Origin: a virus | Length of the DNA: 37,001 nt | Strand: one strand, 5' to 3' | IMG/VR virus record: IMGVR_UViG_3300047372_000321 | Location: 1-37,001 of that record | Shown here: piece by piece, positions 7,412 through 12,405 of the stretch | Layout: the number at the start of each line of letters is the position of its first letter | Numbering within the stretch: the first letter of the stretch is position 1 | Translations under genes and position numbers: made by a program | Notes under the pieces: generated by a model | The model's input: only the letters and a program-made list of their open reading frames with translations | Told to the model about the DNA's origin: nothing | The model's database searches: none

Positions 7412-7996
7412 TTATTCGCCGCCTTTGTCTTTTGGTGGAGTAACAGTTGGATCAATCATTTCGATTAGAGCATCAGATAATTTCATCATACCTTCCGTTG
7501 GAGGTAATTGTTCAGCGTGTACGTTTACAGTATACTTAGCAGAATTATCTGTCTTTCTAGTGTTTTCTTTATGAGTTGCAACTTTACCAGACATTTGCGC
7601 TGAGTATTTCATACCGAACCAACCACCTGAAGCCTTAACAGTAACATCTGTTTCTGTGTCTGTAGATGAAGTTGATTGATTTGAAGTTTGTACTTCCATT
7701 TCGAAAGTAATGTCAGCGGTTTTAACAGCTAAAGCAGGTAGTGGAACTAACGGTAACATTGGTACTTTTGCGTAGTGAGTTACCCATGACTGTGTTCCGT
7801 CATCTGGGTTAGTCATCACCTTATTGATCTGTACGTCAAGTGCTCTTGTCTCACCTTTACCTTGAAAGGCAATGTCCTTGATGTATTTCCAAGTTACCTC
7901 GTTTAATTTTGCTTGTCCTTTCGCCATACCGACTAGAGGAGAAACGATTAAGTCTTCAATAGGAAGTCCTTTAAATTGATCTGCTATGTTTGCCAT
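7412..7996 (-). CDS. DUF2589 family protein B
   Basis: 194 residues. It has an N-terminal LPIEDLIVSPLVGMAKGQAK helix, the family hallmark VPMLPLVPLPALAV leading into ADITFEMEVQ, a Ser/Thr-rich linker (about 105-120), and the C-terminal KYTVNVHAEQLPPTEGM element. This fits DUF2589, a family of unknown function. It is a single-gene unit with a late-type element 29 bases upstream and a UUCG terminator downstream. A virion-associated or late host-interaction role is an inference from the promoter only. Confidence 0.75.
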   Translation of the reverse strand: MANIADQFKGLPIEDLIVSPLVGMAKGQAKLNEVTWKYIKDIAFQGKGETRALDVQINKVMTNPDDGTQSWVTHYAKVPMLPLVPLPALAVKTADITFEMEVQTSNQSTSSTDTETDVTVKASGGWFGMKYSAQMSGKVATHKENTRKTDNSAKYTVNVHAEQLPPTEGMMKLSDALIEMIDPTVTPPKDKGGE

Positions 7997-8025
7997 GTTT
8001 TAAAAATTTGATTAAGTTATACATA

Positions 8026-8034
8026 GTATATATC
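8026..8034 (-). promoter_or_regulatory. Late-type promoter element GATATATAC
   Basis: Minus strand GTGATATATACTATGTATAAC, 29 bases upstream of the ATG at 7996. It shares the GATATATAC core with the element at 2871-2879. A TATAAC hexamer (8016-8021) follows. Confidence 0.5.
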
Positions 8035-8060
8035 ACGGCTAATATAATAATTTGTTACAC

Positions 8061-8285
8061 TTATATTAACTTAGATTTGTGATCTCCGAATGTCGCGATG
8101 TCTTTATATTCATCCTTGATATTCTCTATATTTCTAAAAGCTGCACTAACCTGTTGTTTCACATCATCAGGTACTTCAAACTCCATAATAGATTTACAAT
8201 GTGGGCATTGAGCAACTGGATGTTGCATTAAAAAAAGTAGGTCTACACCTAATTGTTGTTTACAAGATGGACATGGTAATGGCAT
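8061..8285 (-). CDS. Small zinc-ribbon protein
   Basis: 74 residues with two CxxC knuckles, CPSC (5-8) and CPHC (27-30), forming a probable zinc ribbon. A charged helical C-terminal half follows. The ATG is one base after the stop of the 81-aa membrane protein gene, so translation is probably coupled. It is the last of five small ORFs downstream of methylglyoxal synthase. Zinc binding is inferred from the motifs; the partner or target is unknown. Confidence 0.7.
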   Translation of the reverse strand: MPLPCPSCKQQLGVDLLFLMQHPVAQCPHCKSIMEFEVPDDVKQQVSAAFRNIENIKDEYKDIATFGDHKSKLI

Positions 8286-8286
8286 A

Positions 8287-8532
8287 TTATTTCCAGGGTA
8301 GCATTGTTATGCCTATTTTATTAAATATAAATTCAAAGATGATTACGAAAAGAATTCCACCTACTATTTGCCAAGCCCAGAACTTCCAGCCAGTTAAGCC
8401 CTCTTGCCATTTACGAAATCTAGACTCTTTAGCCTTTTCATAAAGACCTAACTTAGTATTAATTTTATTTGCCCACCAACCTATATCGAATAGATTGCCA
8501 AAAGCTATTAGTATTTTTCTCAGTAGTTTCAT
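8287..8532 (-). CDS. Small membrane protein, hypothetical
   Basis: 81 residues: an N-terminal amphipathic, basic segment (MKLLRKILIAFGNLFDIGWW), a charged middle, then one clear transmembrane helix (about 53-72, WAWQIVGGILFVIIFEFIF). The first 68 bases overlap the 3' end of the upstream zinc-finger ORF in another frame. The ATG is the only reasonable start, since no downstream ATG leaves a useful protein. Function unknown. Confidence 0.6.
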   Translation of the reverse strand: MKLLRKILIAFGNLFDIGWWANKINTKLGLYEKAKESRFRKWQEGLTGWKFWAWQIVGGILFVIIFEFIFNKIGITMLPWK

Positions 8533-8680
8533 GGCCTATATTAGTAGTTTCTTTAATGTACTTTTCTTTATTTTCTGATTCCCACCACTCATCAATATGT
8601 TTATCGAAGTGCCATCTGTAATCTAAGCCTGTACAGAACTCTTCTTCGCACCTACTACATTTAATAATGGGTTTGCACAT
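8465..8680 (-). CDS. Small C2H2-like zinc-finger protein
   Basis: 71 residues. CSRCEEEFCTGLDYRWHFDKH gives a CxxC ... HxxxH arrangement (Cys8, Cys11, His24, His28), a plausible single zinc finger. The rest is charged. Its ATG overlaps the stop of the preceding membrane-protein ORF by one base (TAATG). Its 3' end overlaps the next ORF by 68 bases, unusually long for this phage. Role unknown. Confidence 0.6.
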   Translation of the reverse strand: MCKPIIKCSRCEEEFCTGLDYRWHFDKHIDEWWESENKEKYIKETTNIGHETTEKNTNSFWQSIRYRLVGK

Positions 8681-8832
8681 TATATGCCTTGTACAATTGC
8701 ATTGTAGATTACCAATCCAACAACCATAGCAATAACTGCTATCATAGAAATACCTGCTAAAGTCTCACTAGTTTCTACTTGTTTTCTTGATCTACCTTGC
8801 CAATCTTCTCGGTTCCAGTTTTTATCTTCCAT
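8680..8832 (-). CDS. Small single-pass membrane protein
   Basis: 50 residues starting MEDKNWNREDWQGRSRKQ, with a hydrophilic N-terminus and one transmembrane helix near the C-terminus (TLAGISMIAVIAMVVGLVIY). An ATG 39 bases further upstream is in frame. I prefer the internal start because the longer form would overlap the 3' end of the zinc-ribbon ORF at 8844-8969. It ends in a TAATG overlap with the next gene. Confidence 0.6.
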   Translation of the reverse strand: MEDKNWNREDWQGRSRKQVETSETLAGISMIAVIAMVVGLVIYNAIVQGI

Positions 8833-8843
8833 ATTAATTATAG

Positions 8844-8969
8844 TTAATAATTGTATTTTGTTTCTGGGCAACAGTCTACGCGATTACACTCTTTGCAAAT
8901 CCAATAACTATCTCCTTGCGCTGTCATGACCTGCATTGGTATTTCGCATTTCTTACAATACTTATCCAT
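8844..8969 (-). CDS. 41-aa zinc-ribbon microprotein
   Basis: The ORF reads MDKYCKKCEIPMQVMTAQGD, then SYWICKECNRVDCCPETKYNY. It contains two CxxC knuckles (CKKC, CKEC) and a further CC pair, so a zinc ribbon is likely. The ATG overlaps the stop of the methylglyoxal synthase gene by one base (TAATG). That coupling and the paired CxxC motifs support it despite its size. Confidence 0.6.
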   Translation of the reverse strand: MDKYCKKCEIPMQVMTAQGDSYWICKECNRVDCCPETKYNY

Positions 8970-9358
8970 TAAGTATTTATCGTCCTCAAATGTTTATACC
9001 ATTTGATTAGATGTGAAGCTGTCTTATAGTTAGTGGCTAGTGGTACATTGTGAACATCACAAAGTCTCATCAACATAGAAATATCTACATCATGGGCATG
9101 TTTGCCTAGTGGATCTCTCATAAATATAACCAGATCGATTTCACCTCTGGTTACCATTGCTGCAATTTCTGCATCTCCACCTAGTGGTCCACTCTGTACT
9201 GGTTCTACCTTCTTAATACCAGCTCTTTTACAATGAGAGCCAGTTGTGCCTGTGGCTACAATGTAAATATCATCTTGATTAAAGAAGGCCAATCTCTTTG
9301 ATACGAAAGCAACCATATCTGCTTTCTTGTTGTCGTGTGCTATTAAAGCGATTTTCAT
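8969..9358 (-). CDS. mgsA: Methylglyoxal synthase
   Basis: Converts dihydroxyacetone phosphate to methylglyoxal plus phosphate in the cytosol. The 129-residue protein begins MKIALIAHDNKK (His8, Asp9) and carries ATGTTG (35-40), SGPLGGDAEI with the catalytic-site Asp62, and FMRDPLGKHAHDVD (79-92), where His89 and Asp92 match the conserved HDxD of the family. VPLATN follows. Length is close to the usual 130-150 residues. I start at the ATG ending at 9358, because the frame extends upstream only into tRNA-derived sequence. It lies just downstream of tRNA-Pro and is coupled to a zinc-ribbon ORF. All catalytic residues I know are kept, so the enzyme is probably active. Confidence 0.92.
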   Translation of the reverse strand: MKIALIAHDNKKADMVAFVSKRLAFFNQDDIYIVATGTTGSHCKRAGIKKVEPVQSGPLGGDAEIAAMVTRGEIDLVIFMRDPLGKHAHDVDISMLMRLCDVHNVPLATNYKTASHLIKWYKHLRTINT

Positions 9359-9372
9359 ATATTTTGTTTTAG

Positions 9373-9447
9373 TCGGGGTGGCAGGATTCGAACCTGCGGC
9401 CTCCACGTCCCAAACGTGGCGCGATAACCGGGCTACGCTACACCCCG
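9373..9447 (-). tRNA. tRNA-Pro (anticodon TGG)
   Basis: A full cloverleaf on the minus strand: acceptor CGGGGTG / CACCCCG, D arm GCG ... CGC with GG, anticodon stem CCACG / CGTGG with loop TTTGGGA (anticodon TGG), T arm GCAGG-TTCGAAT-CCTGC and discriminator A. CCA is not encoded. The first 15 bases overlap the 3' end of the CDS at 9433-9849. Confidence 0.95.
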
Positions 9448-9849
9448 TTCGTGTAACTCTTTTTTCTTTTGAGGAAGATCTCCCTCTTCGATTTGCCTTA
9501 ATAAATAAAGAGAATTGCTAGTTCTAAATAACCAGTAATTCTCTCTTGATTCTATAATTTCTTGAACTGCTGTTGTCAGCCATGTAAAAGATGTATTGAA
9601 TGGCGACATCATAAGACTTAGCCCCTCTTTTGGTAATTTATGTCTTTTTTTATACGTAAGATCATCATTAAACTCTAACCAAATAACCTTTGCTGATATT
9701 TTTTGAAAGCCAGGTTCTTCTGGTTTTGTCAATATCCACTTAGGCTCACATTCAGTCAGGCCAATTAATTCAGCCTGATCTCGATCAATCTTAAATTTAC
9801 CATCTTCATCATAACCTAAGATGAGTTTGGGATGACGTCCGCCTATCAT
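9433..9849 (-). CDS. Hypothetical protein overlapping tRNA-Pro
   Basis: 138 residues, soluble, mixed alpha/beta. It has no recognised motif; notable segments are PKLILGYDEDGKFKIDRDQA at the start and SFTWLTTAVQEIIES later. Its last codons (ERGVA-stop) are read from the 5' strand of the tRNA-Pro acceptor and D region, so the mature tRNA and the complete mRNA compete for the same transcript. Between the ATG and the upstream RNA gene is a 60-base AT-rich gap with a TATAAC element (9879-9884). Confidence 0.6.
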   Translation of the reverse strand: MIGGRHPKLILGYDEDGKFKIDRDQAELIGLTECEPKWILTKPEEPGFQKISAKVIWLEFNDDLTYKKRHKLPKEGLSLMMSPFNTSFTWLTTAVQEIIESRENYWLFRTSNSLYLLRQIEEGDLPQKKKELHERGVA

Positions 9850-9910
9850 GTCTTCATTACTTTATGTAATATTTATGTGTTATAGATAAAATATGTGAAT
9901 AGTTTCACGG

Positions 9911-9987
9911 TAGTCAAGGAGAGACTTGAACTCTCATGTAACCAATTACTCTTTCGACAAGGTATAAGCTTGAGGAGATACTTGACT
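9911..9987 (-). tRNA. Noncanonical tRNA-like RNA (77 nt), no normal D arm
   Basis: On the minus strand a perfect acceptor stem (AGTCAAG / CTTGACT, discriminator A) and a perfect T arm (GAGAG-TTCAAGT-CTCTC) are joined at tRNA-like length. The expected D arm is absent after TA at positions 8-9. The best anticodon-like hairpin is CAAG-CTTATAC-CTTG, which would give UAU (Ile, AUA). A 22-nt region with a GTAA-TTGG-TTAC hairpin sits where a variable arm would be. It may be a D-armless tRNA, a decaying tRNA gene or a tRNA mimic. Confidence 0.45.
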
Positions 9988-10012
9988 ATAACATTTACTT
10001 ATGAATTCTCCA

Positions 10013-10080
10013 CTTGGACTCTCCTTTCGGTTGTAGGCGTGAGATTTGACGCCTCGTTGTTCGGCTTTCGCCTATCCAAG
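10013..10080 (-). ncRNA. Candidate structured RNA between two tRNA-like genes
   Basis: Minus strand: a closing stem CTTGGAT / GTCCAAG encloses three hairpins, GGC-GAAA-GCC, AGGCGT-(8)-ACGCCT and CC-GAAA-GG, giving a four-way junction of tRNA size (68 nt). The two GNRA loops form only on this strand, which argues that it is the sense strand. There is no T-loop (TTCRANY), so it is not an ordinary tRNA. It sits three bases after the tRNA-like RNA at 10084-10199. Fold drawn by eye. Confidence 0.3.
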
Positions 10081-10083
10081 AGC

Positions 10084-10199
10084 TGGGGAGTAGGGGACTC
10101 GAACCCCTACTTCTGCCTAACCAACTTAATCACATCGCGTAACTAGTATGATGCTTTCAGTCTTAAGGTTGGAGCGTCGTACCGTTTGACTAACTCCCC
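10084..10199 (-). tRNA. tRNA-like RNA with an expanded anticodon region (116 nt)
   Basis: Minus strand: acceptor GGGGAGT / ACTCCCC with discriminator A, a good D arm (GTC ... GAC with an AACGGTA loop) and a perfect T arm (AGGGG-TTCGAGT-CCCCT). The presumed anticodon stem CCAAC / GTTGG is separated by 42 nt instead of 7. That segment begins CTTAAGA, which reads as a normal loop with anticodon TAA (Leu), and contains an inner stem (GCATC / GATGT). This could be a tRNA carrying a roughly 35-nt insertion or intron, or a tRNA-derived RNA. A normal tRNA-Leu(TAA) already exists at 10294-10379. Confidence 0.5.
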
Positions 10200-10208
10200 G
10201 TGTTTTAG

Positions 10209-10282
10209 TGAACCAGACAGGATTCGAACCTGTGACCGTCTGCTTAGAAGGCAGATGCTCTATCCAGCTGAGCTACTGGTCC
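10209..10282 (-). tRNA. tRNA-Arg (anticodon TCT)
   Basis: Canonical 74-nt cloverleaf: acceptor GGACCAG / CTGGTTC (one G-U pair), D arm GCTC ... GAGC with a TGG-containing loop, anticodon stem TCTGC / GCAGA with loop CTTCTAA (anticodon TCT, reads AGA), T arm ACAGG-TTCGAAT-CCTGT and discriminator A. No encoded CCA. AGA is a common codon in this AT-rich genome. Confidence 0.97.
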
Positions 10283-10293
10283 ATATTGTTTAG

Positions 10294-10379
10294 TACCCGA
10301 GGACGGGCTCGAACCGTCACGGACATTACTGTCCAAGGGATTTTAAGTCCCTCGTGTCTACCAATTCCACCACTCGGGC
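10294..10379 (-). tRNA. tRNA-Leu (anticodon TAA)
   Basis: Canonical 86-nt class II tRNA: acceptor GCCCGAG / CTCGGGT, D arm with a TTGGTAGAC loop, anticodon stem AGGGA / TCCCT with loop CTTAAAA (TAA, reads UUA), a long variable arm GGACA-GTAA-TGTCC, and T arm GACGG-TTCGAGC-CCGTC. It is the first RNA downstream of the early/middle-type promoter at 10424-10452. Confidence 0.97.
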
Positions 10380-10423
10380 ATTTGGTACTAAATCTAGATG
10401 TCAAAGAGCCTTGTTGTTAATTA

Positions 10424-10452
10424 CAGTACTAATATACGAAATTAATCTGACA
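10424..10452 (-). promoter_or_regulatory. Early/middle-type promoter of the tRNA cluster
   Basis: Minus strand TGTCAG, ten bases, TATATTAGTACTG. It shares its spacing and sequence with three other copies (12218-12246, 12332-12360, 35244-35273). It lies 45 bases upstream of tRNA-Leu and oriented toward it. Confidence 0.7.
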
Positions 10453-10485
10453 ATAAAAAATCTGAGGGCAACTAATTTGTTAAAA

Positions 10486-11526
10486 TTATGAAATTAAGTG
10501 AGGTTTGGCTTCAGCTAGTCCTGCATTTGTAACTACATTATATTCTGCTCGATTAAAATATTCAAGTAGATCATTAGCTCCAGCGTATGAGAATGCTGAT
10601 TTGATTCCATCGGTTAGTCCATTGATAATAAACCTAGCGCCACCTTTAAATGGAATTGTAGTAGACTCGCCTTCAACATTACGTTGCTTTTGAGCGTGTG
10701 TAATTTTAGTCTCTAAAGATGCAGAACCACGGTAGCGTTTGAAAAGACCTGCTGGAGTTTCAAGAATGGCTCCTGGCGACTCCTTTGTACCTGCTAATAG
10801 TGAACCAACCATTACACAATCAGCACCCACTGCGAGCGCTTTTGCAATGTCTCCGGATGATTTAATACCACCGTCTGCCATGATCGGTACTCCACCAGAA
10901 TCTGCAGCTTTAAATACGTCTTCAATTGAGGTTACATTAGGTACACCGAAACCAGTCTTAACACGAGTGGTACAAAGAGAACCTCCCCCAATACCAACTC
11001 GTAGACCATCAGCTCCCCAAGCAATCAGATCTTCTGCTGCTTCTGCCGTTGCGATATTTCCGGCAATAATATCTGTAAAATCTTCCAGATTTGCCTTTAA
11101 TTCAGCTAGAGCGACTTCCATATTGCCATGGTGTCCATGCGCAACATCAACGAGTATGATATTACAACCTGCTTCTTCAAGTGCGGCAGCGCGGTCCAGG
11201 TAGTCTCCTACGACGCCCACTGCTGCCATGATAGGTAGATGTGAAAGTGAAATATCACCATCTCTAAAAGCTACTAGCTTTTTAACCTGTTCTACTTGCT
11301 CTTCAATAGACATAAACCTATGAATACAGCCAACTCCACCCATTTCCATTAGTGTTGCTGCCATTTCATACTCAGTTACTGTGTCCATACAACTACCTAC
11401 AATTGGAATATCAATTGACCAGTTTCTACTAACATTGACTGCTAGTGAGATATTCTGGCGTGTTGGAATGTCAGAAAAGTTAGGGATGAGTTGAATATCA
11501 TCGTACGTTAGTGCTTGCTTTCGCAT
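10486..11526 (-). CDS. GMP reductase / IMP dehydrogenase family enzyme
   Basis: A 346-residue TIM-barrel purine enzyme. It has LTYDDIQLIPNFS (6-18), DVAHGHHGNM (127-136), GNIAT (156-160), the catalytic loop GIGGGSLCTTRVKTGFGVP (178-196) with the catalytic Cys185, MADGGIKSSGDIAKALAVGA and GESTTIPFKG. No CBS domains are present. Its length, the RVKTGFG loop and the lack of an Arg-Tyr dyad before the PFKG flap favour GMP reductase (GMP to IMP, NADPH) over IMP dehydrogenase. The choice needs phylogeny. Guanylate kinase is encoded 3 kb upstream, so purine flux is apparently a target of this phage. Confidence 0.85.
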   Translation of the reverse strand: MRKQALTYDDIQLIPNFSDIPTRQNISLAVNVSRNWSIDIPIVGSCMDTVTEYEMAATLMEMGGVGCIHRFMSIEEQVEQVKKLVAFRDGDISLSHLPIMAAVGVVGDYLDRAAALEEAGCNIILVDVAHGHHGNMEVALAELKANLEDFTDIIAGNIATAEAAEDLIAWGADGLRVGIGGGSLCTTRVKTGFGVPNVTSIEDVFKAADSGGVPIMADGGIKSSGDIAKALAVGADCVMVGSLLAGTKESPGAILETPAGLFKRYRGSASLETKITHAQKQRNVEGESTTIPFKGGARFIINGLTDGIKSAFSYAGANDLLEYFNRAEYNVVTNAGLAEAKPHLIS

Positions 11527-11587
11527 TTTGTTTTAATTTAAAAGGTAAGAATTTAATAGTTATACTATGACTATCTGTGTTTGTTTC

Positions 11588-12184
11588 TTAAACTTTACCA
11601 GCAATTATAGCTTTTCCTCTACGAATTCTATTTTTAATAGTCTGAAGAGGTAAGTCATACTTCTTAGCAATATCTTCATATTTCATATTGTTAAGTAGTC
11701 TATCTTCTAGAATACCTTTGTACATTGGCTTAAGAGTTTCGATACCTTTAAGAGCTTGTTCGTATCTATTCATTAACTCATCATCTTCATCAATCCAATC
11801 TTGCTCAGATTTATATTCCATTTCAACAAGTAGATCTTTTGCAGAAGTTCTAGCATAATACCTAGATACTTCTATTCCACTATCTTGAAGTGCATCAATA
11901 GATCTTTTCTTATTTCTTTGGCGAATCCAGCCTAGACATTCATTGAATGCAATTCTGTAAAGCCATGTTGTGATTTGATATTGTGGATCGTATTGGTCTA
12001 TTTTAGTCCACATTTTAGTAAGTGTATTTGTGACAATGTCATCTTTAGCCTCATTGTCTTTGACTACGTTAAAGACGTAGTTCTCTAAGCCTGGTTTTAT
12101 TTTATCATATAAGACTTTGTAGTCTTTTTCTGATCTGGATGTTGTAAAATTTTCTGCTAGTTCGCGATAGGATTTTTTAGACAT
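11588..12184 (-). CDS. ECF-like sigma factor, candidate late sigma
   Basis: 198 residues. Region 2 (about 22-98) contains KDDIVTNTLTKMWTKIDQYD and ITTWLYRIAFNECLGWIRQR, the core-binding and -10 recognition helices. An acidic linker (105-145) follows, and then region 4 (about 150-195, YKGILEDRLLNNMKYEDIAK, LPLQTIKNRIRRGKAI), a helix-turn-helix for -35 binding. This two-domain layout is that of ECF sigma factors. By analogy with T4 gp55 it may direct host RNA polymerase to the GATATATA late promoters. It has two tandem early/middle-type promoters upstream. Confidence 0.88.
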   Translation of the reverse strand: MSKKSYRELAENFTTSRSEKDYKVLYDKIKPGLENYVFNVVKDNEAKDDIVTNTLTKMWTKIDQYDPQYQITTWLYRIAFNECLGWIRQRNKKRSIDALQDSGIEVSRYYARTSAKDLLVEMEYKSEQDWIDEDDELMNRYEQALKGIETLKPMYKGILEDRLLNNMKYEDIAKKYDLPLQTIKNRIRRGKAIIAGKV

Positions 12185-12217
12185 ATATGCTTTTTTTTAG
12201 GTTAAACTTCTTAATAA

Positions 12218-12246
12218 CTGTACTAATATAATAAAAATAACTGATA
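12218..12246 (-). promoter_or_regulatory. Early/middle-type promoter, proximal copy before sigma gene
   Basis: Minus strand TATCAG, ten bases, TATATTAGTACAG, ending 33 bases upstream of the sigma-factor ATG. It is the most divergent of the four copies (TATCAG for TGTCAG, no CG before TATATT). Confidence 0.65.
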
Positions 12247-12331
12247 TAAAAAAATGTTTTTGCAATTATTTTGTAATTAGTTTGTCTGTTAGTAGTATTA
12301 TTACATGCTTTTTCGCAAACTTACATAATTA

Positions 12332-12360
12332 CAGTACAAATATACGAAAAAAAACTGACA
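12332..12360 (-). promoter_or_regulatory. Early/middle-type promoter, distal copy before sigma gene
   Basis: Minus strand TGTCAG, ten bases, TATATTTGTACTG. Here the core matches the Bacteroidota -7 consensus TAnnTTTG exactly. The flanking sequence is similar to that of the proximal copy, so the 220-base gap 12185-12405 looks like a duplicated promoter unit. No ORF is supported in that gap. Confidence 0.7.
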
Positions 12361-12405
12361 TAGAAAAATACTATGGCAGTTATTTTGTAAAAGTTATTAA
12401 CAATT

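Noticed and set aside
9359-9406. N-terminal extension of methylglyoxal synthase (MEAAGSNPATPTKTKY)
   Set aside because: These codons are read from tRNA-Pro sequence. The family start is the internal MKIALIAHD.
9911-10199. Could the three odd RNAs be one tmRNA?
   Set aside because: No tag-peptide ORF, no tmRNA-type 5' end, and each segment has its own closing acceptor-like stem.
9327-10420. Short plus-strand ORFs across the tRNA region (64-83 aa)
   Set aside because: They are antisense to tRNA genes and give typical tRNA-antisense peptides (GFEPA, GFEPVT).
10739-11203. Plus-strand ORF of 154 aa
   Set aside because: Antisense shadow of the GMP reductase-like gene, Ala/Pro/Ser-rich as expected from that overlap.
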